Positions 51,936 through 61,439 of a stretch of 64,000 nt of DNA are shown in pieces (position 1 is the stretch's first letter; each line of letters begins with the position of its first letter). The stretch is taken from positions 1 through 64,000 of the forward strand of contig NZ_JAKIKW010000023.1 in the NCBI RefSeq assembly GCF_023283945.1, in the 5' to 3' direction. This DNA comes from Shewanella gelidimarina (GTDB lineage: Bacteria; Pseudomonadota; Gammaproteobacteria; Enterobacterales; Shewanellaceae). Position numbers and translations under genes: made by a program. The notes beneath the pieces were generated by a model, which saw only the letters and a program-made list of their open reading frames with translations, ran no database searches and was not told the DNA's origin.

Positions 51936-53255
51936 GTGCGTACTACAGAACTTGTCGATGGTTTTCGTCACTCAGCTTCCTATGTCAATGCGCATAGAGG
52001 TAAAACATTTGTCGTTATGCTTGGTGGCGAAGCGCTTGCGCAGCCGCAGTTCAAAGCCATTATTAACGATATCGCCCTACTGCATAGTTTAGGGATCAAG
52101 ATTGTGCTGGTTCACGGTGCTCGGCCACAAATCGATGAAGCACTCGCTCAGCACAGCCTAACCCCCGAGTATTACAATGGTGTGAGGATCACTGAAGAAG
52201 ATACATTTAAAGTGATCAAGCAAGTCGTTGGTGCATTGCAACTGGATATCACCGCTCGGCTGTCGATGAGTTTGAGCAATACTCCCATGCAGGGCGCTCA
52301 AATTAATGTGGTTAGTGGCAATTTTGTTATTGCGCAGCCATTAGGGGTTGAAGATGGTGTGGATTATAGCCTTAGCGGTAGGGTGAGGCGGATTGACACT
52401 CACGGACTCAAACGGCAGTTAGACAGTGGCTGCATCGTTTTATTAGGCCCTGTAGCAGCTTCAGTCACTGGAGAGAGCTTTAACTTAACGGCTGAAGAGG
52501 TTGCGACGCAAATTGCGGTTAAGTTGAAGGCTGACAAGATGATTGGCTTTAGCGCGCATAAAGGGATTATGGATGAGCATGGAGACGTCCTTGCTGAATT
52601 GATGCCGACCGATGCCCAAAGCATACTCAATAATTTGCCAGCACAAGCGCCACTCTGTCTAGGGACCAACGCTTTTTTACAAGCCAGTATTGATGCATGC
52701 CGTAATGGCGTGAGTCGTTGTCATTTTGTCAGTTATTTAGATGATGGTGCGCTGCTACAAGAACTGTTCTCTCGGGACGGTATCGGAACGCAAATTGTGA
52801 CTGAAAGTGCAGAGCGCTTGCGCCGTGCTTCTATCAGAGATATCGGCGGCATTTTAGATCTTATCCGGCCGCTGGAGGAAAAAGGGATCTTAGTGCGTCG
52901 TTCGCGTGAACAGCTTGAAGTTGAGATAGAGCAGTTTATGCTGATTGAGCGCGATAGTTTAGTGATCGGTTGTGCTGCCTTCTACCCTTTTGAAGAGGAC
53001 AACGCGGGGGAGTTCGCCTGTTTAGTCGTGCATCCAGAATACCGAGATGCTGATCGTGGCAGTTTGTTGCTGCAAAATATTATTAGCCAAGCAAGGGTAA
53101 GGGGCTACTCACGGCTGTTTGCGTTAACTACGCGCAGTATTCATTGGTTTTTAGAGCATGGTTTTACGATTGTTGAAGTCGATGAGCTACCAGGGAAAAA
53201 GAAGCAGCTGTATAACTATCAACGTAAATCTAAGATCCTAGCATTAGATTTATAA
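51936..53255 (+). CDS. argA: N-acetylglutamate synthase
   Basis: A 439-residue enzyme starting at GTG. The N-terminal amino-acid-kinase-like domain (VVMLGGEAL, VLVHGARPQIDEAL, about 1-285) binds arginine and is fused to a C-terminal GNAT acetyltransferase (about 290-435; CLVVHPEYRDADRGSLLLQN, LTTRSIHWFLEHGF). It catalyses the first step of arginine synthesis and is feedback-inhibited. The ARG boxes upstream indicate ArgR repression. Confidence 0.96.
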   Translation: MRTTELVDGFRHSASYVNAHRGKTFVVMLGGEALAQPQFKAIINDIALLHSLGIKIVLVHGARPQIDEALAQHSLTPEYYNGVRITEEDTFKVIKQVVGALQLDITARLSMSLSNTPMQGAQINVVSGNFVIAQPLGVEDGVDYSLSGRVRRIDTHGLKRQLDSGCIVLLGPVAASVTGESFNLTAEEVATQIAVKLKADKMIGFSAHKGIMDEHGDVLAELMPTDAQSILNNLPAQAPLCLGTNAFLQASIDACRNGVSRCHFVSYLDDGALLQELFSRDGIGTQIVTESAERLRRASIRDIGGILDLIRPLEEKGILVRRSREQLEVEIEQFMLIERDSLVIGCAAFYPFEEDNAGEFACLVVHPEYRDADRGSLLLQNIISQARVRGYSRLFALTTRSIHWFLEHGFTIVEVDELPGKKKQLYNYQRKSKILALDL

Positions 53256-53333
53256 GTGTTTTGCGCCAAGTTAATCTTGACCTAGTATGTCTTGTGGCCA
53301 AGGATAGAGCGACTGTATTGATGGGAACGTACT

Positions 53334-53852
53334 ATGACTCAGAGCTTTGATCTTGCGCCACTCAGTTCGACAGGTAACTGGAGCTTTATTGCCTTACTGG
53401 TCGGCTTTATTGGATTGGGCATTTACATCTACTACAAGGCACTGCCGCAAACCAGCAAGGTGGTAATAGCAGCGGTACTGCTACCTATGGTCGGTGCGTT
53501 TAGTTGGATGCTGTATAGCGTTAATGATGCCAAGCTCATTTTGACGACAGATTCTGTAACGGTTGATGTGCCTTTTTATGGTTTTACCCTACCGATTGAA
53601 GATGTTAATAAGCTAGAGATCCGTAAGTTAGCTTGGCAACAAGGAGCTGATCTTAGTTTAAAACCGGATCTTCGCGTTAACGGTGTGGGCATGCCAGGCT
53701 TTCAGCTTGGATGGTTTAGATTGTCAGATCAGCAAAAGGCATTTGTGGCGATAACTGAGACCGACGCCGTGGTGGTGATCCCCACGTTAAGAGGCTACTC
53801 AATACTACTGAGCATAGCGCAGCCTGATGCGCTGTTAAGTGCTATCAAATAA
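53334..53852 (+). CDS. Membrane protein with bacterial PH domain
   Basis: The 172-residue protein has two membrane helices (about 16-34, 42-62) and a soluble strand-rich domain (about 66-172; DAKLILTTDSVTVDVPFYGF, then PIEDVNKLEIRKL, GMPGFQLGWFRLSDQQKAF). This pattern fits the bacterial PH family (PF10882-type). Function unknown. It has its own terminator at 53872-53903. Confidence 0.7.
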   Translation: MTQSFDLAPLSSTGNWSFIALLVGFIGLGIYIYYKALPQTSKVVIAAVLLPMVGAFSWMLYSVNDAKLILTTDSVTVDVPFYGFTLPIEDVNKLEIRKLAWQQGADLSLKPDLRVNGVGMPGFQLGWFRLSDQQKAFVAITETDAVVVIPTLRGYSILLSIAQPDALLSAIK

Positions 53853-53871
53853 GTCTAAAGACCTATTACGT

Positions 53872-53903
53872 AAAAAGCGAACCTTAAGGGTTCGCTTTTT
53901 AGT
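53872..53903. terminator. Bidirectional terminator
   Basis: AAAAAGCGAACC / GGTTCGCTTTTT around TTAAG, between convergent genes (PH-domain gene and rarD). Confidence 0.92.
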
Positions 53904-53914
53904 ATTTGTAAGGC

Positions 53915-54802
53915 CTACTTTTTCTGTTTTCGCTTATAGAACATATCGACAGTAAACAGGGCTAGCGCTGCCCAAATAAAGGCGAAGGTAATGCCTTTTT
54001 CTATATCAAAGGGCTCGTTAAACAAGTTTACTGCAAGAATAAACATGATGCTGGGTCCGATGTACTGAAAAAATCCGAGCATGGTGAATGGGATCCGCAC
54101 AGCCGCCGCCGAAAAACACAATAGTGGCACCGTCGTCACTACACCGGCTGCGAGCAATAATAGATTGAGATGCATGTCATTGTTCAACAGATGCGTCATT
54201 GAATCGCCCATATTGCTTAATAGATAAATCAGCGCAATTGGCATCAAAATCGCGGTCTCAACCAGTAAGCCCGTTTTTGCATCAACATTGGCTTTCTTAC
54301 GCAGTAATCCATAACAAGCAAAAGAGCCTGCTAAGGCAAGCGATACGAGTGGAATAGAGCCAAACGAGATTAGCTGTACCGACACACCAATGGCGGCTAA
54401 AGAAACCGCAGCCCACTGCAGTTTGCGCAAGCGCTCACCGAGAAACAGCATGGCTAAAAGTACATTAACCAGAGGGTTAATAAAGTAACCTAAACTGGCA
54501 TCGAGCATATGGTCGTTATTCACCGCCCAAATAAACAGCAGCCAGTTAGCGGCGATTAATAACGAGGTGATACACAGAACGGCTAATTGTTTGGGCTTTT
54601 TTAATAGTTGTCTGACACGACTAAAGCCGCCAAAAAAGCTCATTAATAACGCTACAAAAACAAATGACCAAAGTACGCGGTGCAACAATATCTCAGTTGC
54701 AGACACATCAGTTAGCAATTTGAAGTACAGCGGAGCGAAGCCCCACAGGGTGTAGGCGCAAATGGCAAATGTGATGCCTTTACGGTGTTCAATATCTTGC
54801 AT
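53915..54802 (-). CDS. rarD: RarD-type EamA transporter
   Basis: The 295-residue inner-membrane protein has about 10 helices in two EamA repeats. N-terminus AICAYTLWGFAPLYFKLL, then LLHRVLWSFVFVALL and GYFINPLVNVLLAMLFLGER, the RarD pattern. The transported solute is unproven. In E. coli rarD and yigI lie near recQ, and the same neighbourhood is kept here. Confidence 0.93.
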   Translation of the reverse strand: MQDIEHRKGITFAICAYTLWGFAPLYFKLLTDVSATEILLHRVLWSFVFVALLMSFFGGFSRVRQLLKKPKQLAVLCITSLLIAANWLLFIWAVNNDHMLDASLGYFINPLVNVLLAMLFLGERLRKLQWAAVSLAAIGVSVQLISFGSIPLVSLALAGSFACYGLLRKKANVDAKTGLLVETAILMPIALIYLLSNMGDSMTHLLNNDMHLNLLLLAAGVVTTVPLLCFSAAAVRIPFTMLGFFQYIGPSIMFILAVNLFNEPFDIEKGITFAFIWAALALFTVDMFYKRKQKK

Positions 54803-55064
54803 TAGAATGTGCTAAAAAGAGGGAGTAGGGCGCAATTGTAATCTCGTAGTGGTGCAGACTCAAGTTTGCCTGAGTGTTTATCTACCACTGCCGTGTTAGA
54901 AGATAGTGACAGTGAGGAAATAAATGCCGCCACATGAGCCCGGAGTCAGACATATAAGCATTTTTTATAAAATGGCTATCGTGAGCTTAGGTATTGAGTC
55001 GGTCATTTTTGTTAGCGTAAAGCGATGAGTGCGGTTTCACTATCGCTTATTATGCGTTCGTCGA

Positions 55065-55529
55065 TTAGCCAACCATATAAGTGCCTGTGCCAAAGGCAAT
55101 ATGGTCGCCTTTTTCATTATGCAGTTCCATTCTGGAAACTGACACTCGATTGCCTGCGCGAATGACGGTACCAGTCCCGGTAAAAATCTCGCCACGTCCA
55201 GGACGTAAATAATCAATTCTAAGATCGATGGTGCTTAAGGTTTGAATACGTTTCTCTAACTCTTGAATACTCCAGTCATCACGGCTGGCGACTAGGCCAG
55301 AAAAAGCCGTCAATCCGCCAACAACATCAAGTACGGTTGCCGTAACGCCACCGTGCAATATTTTTTGATGGATATTACCAATCAATTCAGGCTTCATTTC
55401 GACGACAACTTCAACGCCTTCCACATCATAACGTTTGATATCCATGCCGAGTAAGTTGTGAAACGGCACATGTTGGTCAAACACCTCAGCGACCCTGCGT
55501 AATGTTTCTTGTTGAATAATATTACTCAT
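55065..55529 (-). CDS. yigI: YigI-type thioesterase
   Basis: A 154-residue hotdog-fold protein: FHNLLGMDIKRYDVEGVEVV, HQKILHGGVTATVLDVVGGL, then DLRIDYLRPGRGE and GTGTVIRAGNRVSVSRMELH. The HGG element is the acyl-CoA thioesterase active-site loop. It probably hydrolyses medium-chain acyl-CoA. Synteny with rarD and recQ supports yigI. The 262-bp gap to rarD (54803-55064) shows nothing that I can support. Confidence 0.9.
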   Translation of the reverse strand: MSNIIQQETLRRVAEVFDQHVPFHNLLGMDIKRYDVEGVEVVVEMKPELIGNIHQKILHGGVTATVLDVVGGLTAFSGLVASRDDWSIQELEKRIQTLSTIDLRIDYLRPGRGEIFTGTGTVIRAGNRVSVSRMELHNEKGDHIAFGTGTYMVG

Positions 55530-55702
55530 TTTGCTCCCTGCTTGTTTCTTTTAGGATCAACCGCTTAGTGTTAGAGCATTTAATCTATCGCTAATTGAGC
55601 CTGTGTTGCAAGTTTAAATTTCAATCGATAAACCGTTTGGGGAGAGACAACGGCAGTTCGCTCCATTAGAATGGTCGGCCTTATATTTAACACAGGTTCA
55701 CT

Positions 55703-57526
55703 ATGGATAAGGTGGCAATCGAACAACCGGTCGATCAGTTATCAGCAAGCCTTCAGTCTGTCTTTGGATATCGCACGTTTAGAGACGGTCAGCGTGAGGT
55801 CATTGAACAGATCTGCGCTGGACAAGACTGCTTAGTGATCATGCCGACTGGCGGTGGTAAAAGCCTGTGTTATCAGCTGCCCGCATTGCAACTTTCAGGT
55901 TTAACGATAGTGGTGTCACCACTGATATCGTTAATGAAGGATCAAGTCGACAGCCTGACTCAGACTGGCGTGGCCGCAGCTTATCTTAACTCGTCTCAAC
56001 CTAGGGAAGAGAGCCTAAAGATTTTGCAGCAGATGCGTTATGGCGAACTAAAATTACTTTACGTTTCACCAGAGCGGTTACTGCAAGCAAGCTTTATTGA
56101 CCGACTCCATGAGCTAAATATTTCTTTATTCGCCATTGACGAAGCGCATTGTATTTCGCAATGGGGCCATGATTTTAGACCTGAATATGCAGCGCTTGGC
56201 CGATTACGACAGCAGTTTCCTCAGGTGCCTATCATGGCATTAACCGCCACGGCAGATAATGCCACACGGGTGGACATCTGTGAGCGATTGACGATAAAGC
56301 CATTCTCGTTACTGACGAGCTTCGATAGACCTAATATTCGCTATACCGTCGCTGAAAAGCTCAATGCGGCTAATCAGTTGCGGCAGTTTATTGATGCGCA
56401 AAATGGTAACAGTGGCATCGTTTATTGTAGCAGTCGTCGCAGAGTGGACGAAGTTGCTGAACGTTTGCGCCTACAGGGGCATCAGGCCGAAGCGTATCAT
56501 GCTGGTCGCACTCAAGAAGAGCGAGCCAATGTGCAAGATCGCTTTCTAAAAGATCAACTGGATATTGTCGTGGCAACCGTGGCCTTCGGCATGGGGATCA
56601 ACAAGTCCAACGTGCGTTACGTGGTGCACTACGATATTCCTAAAAGCGTTGAAGCTTACTACCAAGAAACGGGCCGAGCAGGTCGAGACGGTCTCGACTC
56701 TGAAGCGCTGATGCTATTTGACCCTGCCGACATCGGTAGAGTTAGGCATCTTATTGATCAATCGGAACCGGGGCCGCAGCAACAGGTAGAGTTTCATAAG
56801 CTCAACACGATGGCTGCCTTCGCTGAGGCGCAGACATGTCGTCGCCAAGTCTTGCTGCACTATTTTGATGAAAGCGCGTTAGAGCCCTGCGGTAACTGTG
56901 ATATTTGTTTGGACCCACCGAAAAAATACAATGGCATTCAAGATGCCCAAAAAGTGCTGTCGTGCATTTATCGACTCGGGCAACGTTTTGGTGTTAACCA
57001 CCTGATTGAAGTGTTGAGAGGTTCTAAAGCGGCCACTGTGATGGAGCGGGGGCACAACAAACTTTCGACCTGGGGAATAGGTAAAGAGAAAAGCCATGAA
57101 CATTGGTTAAGTGTGATTCGCCAGCTTATCCATCTAGGGCTTGCTAACCAAGATATCACTCGTGGCTCTTCCGTTACCCTTAACCCTTCAGCACGAACGG
57201 TATTAAAAGGCGAAGTTGAGTTATTACTGGCAGAGCCAAGAATCGTCATTCAAACCACTAAGCGCCGTGGCCATAATCCTAAAGCGCCAATCAATTATGA
57301 TCGTAAACTCTTTGCCAGACTTAAGTTATTGAGACGCACCATGGCCGAGGAGCTAGATGTACCGCCATATTTGGTGTTTAACGATGCCACTTTAGCTGAA
57401 ATGGCCTCTATTTTACCCACCAGTCCCGCTGAGTTACTGGCGGTTAATGGTGTTGGTGAGCGAAAATTAGAACGTTTTGGTGGTGAGTTTTTGGATGAGA
57501 TCGAAAACTACTTAGCCGAAGGATAA
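55703..57526 (+). CDS. recQ: ATP-dependent DNA helicase RecQ
   Basis: The 607-residue 3'-5' helicase of the RecF recombination pathway. Walker A MPTGGGKSLCYQLPAL, DEAH box IDEAHCISQWGHDFRPEY, motif VI YYQETGRAGRDG, zinc-binding Cys in CRRQVLLHYF and CGNCDICLD, then RQC and a C-terminal HRDC domain (ILPTSPAELLAVNGVGERKL). Full length. Confidence 0.97.
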   Translation: MDKVAIEQPVDQLSASLQSVFGYRTFRDGQREVIEQICAGQDCLVIMPTGGGKSLCYQLPALQLSGLTIVVSPLISLMKDQVDSLTQTGVAAAYLNSSQPREESLKILQQMRYGELKLLYVSPERLLQASFIDRLHELNISLFAIDEAHCISQWGHDFRPEYAALGRLRQQFPQVPIMALTATADNATRVDICERLTIKPFSLLTSFDRPNIRYTVAEKLNAANQLRQFIDAQNGNSGIVYCSSRRRVDEVAERLRLQGHQAEAYHAGRTQEERANVQDRFLKDQLDIVVATVAFGMGINKSNVRYVVHYDIPKSVEAYYQETGRAGRDGLDSEALMLFDPADIGRVRHLIDQSEPGPQQQVEFHKLNTMAAFAEAQTCRRQVLLHYFDESALEPCGNCDICLDPPKKYNGIQDAQKVLSCIYRLGQRFGVNHLIEVLRGSKAATVMERGHNKLSTWGIGKEKSHEHWLSVIRQLIHLGLANQDITRGSSVTLNPSARTVLKGEVELLLAEPRIVIQTTKRRGHNPKAPINYDRKLFARLKLLRRTMAEELDVPPYLVFNDATLAEMASILPTSPAELLAVNGVGERKLERFGGEFLDEIENYLAEG

Positions 57527-57537
57527 TGAGCTTGGTT

Positions 57538-59286
57538 TTAGCTCGTTTTTAGTTTTCTTAGTTGGTTAATATTGGCTCGCTTTATCATTGAATGCAGATC
57601 ATCAAACTGTTGCATAGATGCTAGGCCAATATTGACTTTGCTCTCTTCTTGCCACACTGAAATAGTACTCGAGAGCTGCTTGATCACATTCATCGCACCT
57701 TGCTCTGACGTATGTGGCAGCACGATAATGATCTGCTGATCAGATTGCTGTAATAACACATCTTGTTCCCGCAACTTTGTTTGTAGTTGCTCTATAACAA
57801 TCGGCACATCAGCAGCAATAATATGCTTGGGATTAAAGACTAATAAGGACAAAGGGTAGCCAGCCTGTTTATTGATATTGAGCAGTGCTTCAAGAGACTG
57901 CTTCTTATCCATCTTGGTGTCAAGATTGACTATGAGGTGTTCAGTTTGTTTTTGTTGCGGTAGTTTTCTTTGGTACCAAGTGATAAATATAACCAAACTG
58001 ACAATCACTAACGCGATGGGGAAGAAAGAACTGAACATTATCCCATTGGATGTCGTTGCCGTGATAAGGGAGTGTGTTGGCGGGGTGATCTGCTCTTTGC
58101 GGCTTAAATCTGCCTTTAGCTGAGATAACCAAATATGCTTAATCGATAGCGTTTCATTTTCGAGAGCGTCTAATTGTTTAAGCTGATATTGATACGCGAG
58201 TGAGAACTTTCCCTGCTCTGCAAAGTAAGTCGCCAAAGTGGCATAGCAATTTTTTAAATCTGAGTAACGAGCATTGTCCTTCGCCAATGATATTGCTTGC
58301 TCCATTAGCGTCAAACCTGCAGCTTCATTATGCCGCTTTAGTTTAACTTGCGCATTTAGCCATAAAACGCTAATAGTGTTAATGACATCAGCTTCCTTAC
58401 GAAATGTACTTAAACTGAGGTTTAATAGTTGTTCTGCGCTGCTGTATTTCCCGCTGTCAAAATCAATAAGTGCAATTGTTTTGTAAGCAATCGCAAGCTC
58501 CAATGGTGTACCTAACTCGGCGAGTTTGACTCTTGCTATCTGAGTATACTTATTACGTAGGTTTGGTTGCTGATTTTGCTGGGCAAACCTTGCCATATCA
58601 AGCGCAATAAAAAGTAACACTTTTCCTTGTGTTGTCTCTTCATTCAAGGCTTTTTTTAGATTTTTCTCTGCCTCTTTTTGTTCGCCTATCTCCGCCAACT
58701 GTTTGGCCATTGATGTGTACAGGTAGCCTTTAGGCGGCCAAGTCCATTTTTGTTTTTGTTGAGTCATGTCTGGATAGATATCGAGGGCTAATCGTAGATC
58801 TTCAATGGCCGCGCTGTTGTGATTAACATTGGCATTAAGCAGGCTTCTTAGCCAGAGACCACTGATCAAAGCTTGGGGCTGTTTTAGCTGACGTGACAAT
58901 GAAATTGAGGAGTATAACAGTGGCAATGCTTGTTGATAGTCACCGACGTTTGCATAAGCTTGCGCCATACAGTTTAAAAAGTAGGGCCGAGCTTGTTCAA
59001 GTCCTGACTGTTTTGCCCTAGCTTCGCTTAAACGTGCGAGATTGACAGCTGCCGCATTTTCGCCAAGTTGGATATAGGATTCACATTTAAGCGCACTTAA
59101 GCGCATTAATATAGAGTCTGATCTTACAACCCCCTCAAAGTGACCTTCAAGCGTATTAATCTCTGACAATGCTTGACTTGGATATTGAAATACAAGGGTA
59201 TTTAATTGATCAAGTTGTTCTAACGTCCCCGCATAGACTGGCGAAATCCAGCATGCCAGACAAAGAACGATGATCCTAAAATCCAT
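57538..59286 (-). CDS. TPR periplasmic-sensor protein with degenerate GGDEF-like domain
   Basis: The 582-residue protein has a signal peptide, about eight TPR-like repeats (about 25-390), one membrane helix (about 425-443) and a cytoplasmic domain (465-582). The last domain has the GGDEF fold pattern: AGYPLSLLVFNPKHIIAADV, then LREQDVLLQQSDQQIIIVLP and SKVNIGLASM. The GGDEF box itself is replaced by SDQQI, so it should not make c-di-GMP. It may bind a partner or nucleotide as a signal reader. Convergent with recQ. Confidence 0.78.
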   Translation of the reverse strand: MDFRIIVLCLACWISPVYAGTLEQLDQLNTLVFQYPSQALSEINTLEGHFEGVVRSDSILMRLSALKCESYIQLGENAAAVNLARLSEARAKQSGLEQARPYFLNCMAQAYANVGDYQQALPLLYSSISLSRQLKQPQALISGLWLRSLLNANVNHNSAAIEDLRLALDIYPDMTQQKQKWTWPPKGYLYTSMAKQLAEIGEQKEAEKNLKKALNEETTQGKVLLFIALDMARFAQQNQQPNLRNKYTQIARVKLAELGTPLELAIAYKTIALIDFDSGKYSSAEQLLNLSLSTFRKEADVINTISVLWLNAQVKLKRHNEAAGLTLMEQAISLAKDNARYSDLKNCYATLATYFAEQGKFSLAYQYQLKQLDALENETLSIKHIWLSQLKADLSRKEQITPPTHSLITATTSNGIMFSSFFPIALVIVSLVIFITWYQRKLPQQKQTEHLIVNLDTKMDKKQSLEALLNINKQAGYPLSLLVFNPKHIIAADVPIVIEQLQTKLREQDVLLQQSDQQIIIVLPHTSEQGAMNVIKQLSSTISVWQEESKVNIGLASMQQFDDLHSMIKRANINQLRKLKTS

Positions 59287-59531
59287 TTTTAGCTCCAGTG
59301 GTAACTCTTCAATCCGCTTTCCATTAGCAGAACGAAGCTATTATAACCATTTTATCTAAAAATATGCATAAAAAAGCTAAACAGTTGAGAATATTGCGAC
59401 ATCACTCTATTTTTAGTGCTGCTTAGCAATAATATCTCGCTCTAGCGTTTTTAATTAACTTTAATCGTTGCCATTGTCTTTTGCGTAAGCAATGTTCGGC
59501 TTGTTAAATGCTGAAGTTGAGCAATTTAGAC

Positions 59532-59560
59532 TTGACACAGATGGCTGGTCGCGTTAAAAA
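59532..59560 (+). promoter_or_regulatory. leu operon promoter
   Basis: TTGACA at 59532-59537, a 17-bp spacer and TAAAAA at 59555-59560. It lies 59 bp upstream of the leader peptide start. The gap 59287-59531 shows nothing more that I can support. Confidence 0.75.
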
Positions 59561-59618
59561 TTAACTCTGTCAGCAACTAATGCTGGAATATTTATTTAAT
59601 AAAGATGAATAATCATTG

Positions 59619-59687
59619 ATGAAACACACAAGCACACTATTCCGACTCCTCATTCTCATTCTCGCAGTCACTGCGCGGCGGATATAG
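59619..59687 (+). CDS. leuL: leu operon leader peptide
   Basis: A 22-residue frame reads MKHTSTLFRLLILILAVTAR and then RI. The central FRLLILIL run holds five Leu and two Ile codons in ten (CTA, CTC, ATT), followed by an attenuator hairpin and leuA. This is the classic transcription-attenuation arrangement: ribosome stalling at the Leu codons when charged tRNA-Leu is scarce prevents the terminator from forming. Confidence 0.85.
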   Translation: MKHTSTLFRLLILILAVTARRI

Positions 59688-59718
59688 TGCTACACGCTTG
59701 AGAAAGCCAGCATTTATA

Positions 59719-59748
59719 AACCCCGCGCACAATACGCGGGGTTTTTTG
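59719..59748 (+). terminator. leu attenuator terminator
   Basis: AACCCCGCG / CGCGGGGTT (59719-59727, 59735-59743) followed by T5, between leuL and leuA. The upstream G/C-rich GCGCGGCGG (about 59673-59681) can compete for its left arm. Confidence 0.9.
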
Positions 59749-59803
59749 TATTTAAATTGCCTGAAAGCATAACTGAACGTTTGAAGTTCAATGGAGATAA
59801 TAG

Positions 59804-61375
59804 ATGTCTAACCGCGTGATTATATTTGACACGACACTACGTGATGGTGAGCAAGCATTAGCTGCTAGTTTAACGGTTAAAGAAAAGCTTCAAATTGCGT
59901 TGGCCTTGGAACGTCTTGGCGTTGATATCATGGAAGTTGGCTTTCCGGTGTCATCACCGGGTGATTTTAAGTCGGTGCAGACGATTGCTAAAACGGTAAA
60001 GAATAGCCGTGTTTGTGCACTATCAAGAGCATTAGAAAAAGATATCGATGCAGCCGCACAAGCATTATCGGTTGCTGATCAATTTCGTATCCATACCTTT
60101 ATATCAACCTCAACCATTCACGTTGAAAGTAAGCTTAAGCGTTCTTTTGATCAAGTATTGGAAATGGCAGTGGCGGCAGTTAAGTACGCGCGCCGCTTTA
60201 CCGATGATGTTGAATTCTCATGTGAAGATGCTGGTCGAACCCCGATTGATAACCTTTGTAGAATGGTTGAGGAGGCCATTAAGGCGGGTGCTCGCACCAT
60301 AAACATTCCTGATACTGTCGGTTATACCGTACCGAGTGAATTCGGTGGCATTATTCAAACCTTGTTTAACAGAGTACCTAATATCGACCAAGCCGTTATC
60401 TCGGTGCATTGTCATGACGATCTTGGTTTGTCGGTGGCTAACTCTATTACGGCAGTGCAGCACGGTGCCCGCCAAATTGAGTGCACCGTCAACGGTATTG
60501 GTGAGCGTGCCGGTAACTGTTCGTTAGAAGAGATCGCGATGATTTTGTCGACTCGTAAAGGCACCTTGGGTCTAGAGACTGGTATTAATGCCAAAGAGAT
60601 CCATCGTACTTCGAGTTTGGTGAGCCAGCTTTGTAATATGCCAGTGCAGGCAAACAAAGCTATTGTGGGCGCTAATGCCTTCACACACTCTTCCGGTATT
60701 CATCAAGATGGCATGTTAAAAGCGAAAAACACCTACGAGATTATGACGCCAGAAAGTATAGGGTTAAACCGTAGCAATCTGAACATGACGTCACGTTCAG
60801 GAAGACATGTTATTAAGCATCGTATGAGTGAACTCGGTTATAGCGAGCAAGATTACGATATGGACGTGTTGTATAACGATTTCCTCGTGTTAGCTGATAA
60901 AAAAGGCCAGGTATTTGATTACGATCTTGAAGCGCTCGCCTTTATGGAAGCGCAAGCGGAGGACGATGATCATTTTAAATTACAGCAATTAGTGGTCCAT
61001 TCGGATTCTACCGAAGGGAGTGCGACGGCCACCGTTAAAATAGAAGTTAACAGCGAAGTGATTACTGAAGCGGCCATTGGTAATGGCCCCGTCGATGCAG
61101 CTTACAAAGCCGTTGCCCGTGCGAGTGGCTGCGAGATTGATATCACCAGCTATCAACTTGGCGCAAAAGGCGAAGGGCAAAATGCACTAGGCCAGGTCGA
61201 TATCACTGCCAGTTATCGTAACCAAAACTTTCATGGTGTTGGACTCGCCACCGATGTCGTTGAGGCTTCTGTTAAAGCCTTAATTCACGTGATGAATCTA
61301 ACTTGGCGAGCCGACAAAGTTGCCGATTGTAAACAAAAAATCAAACTGAATAAGCAAGAGCTAGGTTGTGTTTAG
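59804..61375 (+). CDS. leuA: 2-isopropylmalate synthase
   Basis: The 523-residue first enzyme of leucine synthesis condenses acetyl-CoA with 2-ketoisovalerate. DTTLRDGEQALAASLTV (metal and substrate site), EVGFPVSSPGDF, then HCHDDLGLSVANSITAVQHG, TVNGIGERAGNCSLEEI and a C-terminal leucine-binding regulatory domain (about 390-520). GGAGATAATAG precedes the ATG. Leucine feedback and attenuation are both expected. Confidence 0.97.
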   Translation: MSNRVIIFDTTLRDGEQALAASLTVKEKLQIALALERLGVDIMEVGFPVSSPGDFKSVQTIAKTVKNSRVCALSRALEKDIDAAAQALSVADQFRIHTFISTSTIHVESKLKRSFDQVLEMAVAAVKYARRFTDDVEFSCEDAGRTPIDNLCRMVEEAIKAGARTINIPDTVGYTVPSEFGGIIQTLFNRVPNIDQAVISVHCHDDLGLSVANSITAVQHGARQIECTVNGIGERAGNCSLEEIAMILSTRKGTLGLETGINAKEIHRTSSLVSQLCNMPVQANKAIVGANAFTHSSGIHQDGMLKAKNTYEIMTPESIGLNRSNLNMTSRSGRHVIKHRMSELGYSEQDYDMDVLYNDFLVLADKKGQVFDYDLEALAFMEAQAEDDDHFKLQQLVVHSDSTEGSATATVKIEVNSEVITEAAIGNGPVDAAYKAVARASGCEIDITSYQLGAKGEGQNALGQVDITASYRNQNFHGVGLATDVVEASVKALIHVMNLTWRADKVADCKQKIKLNKQELGCV

Positions 61376-61439
61376 GTTTTAAGCACAGCAATAGTGTGAT
61401 GCACCCTATAAAGAAAAAATTAAAGGAGTGAGTTGTCGT

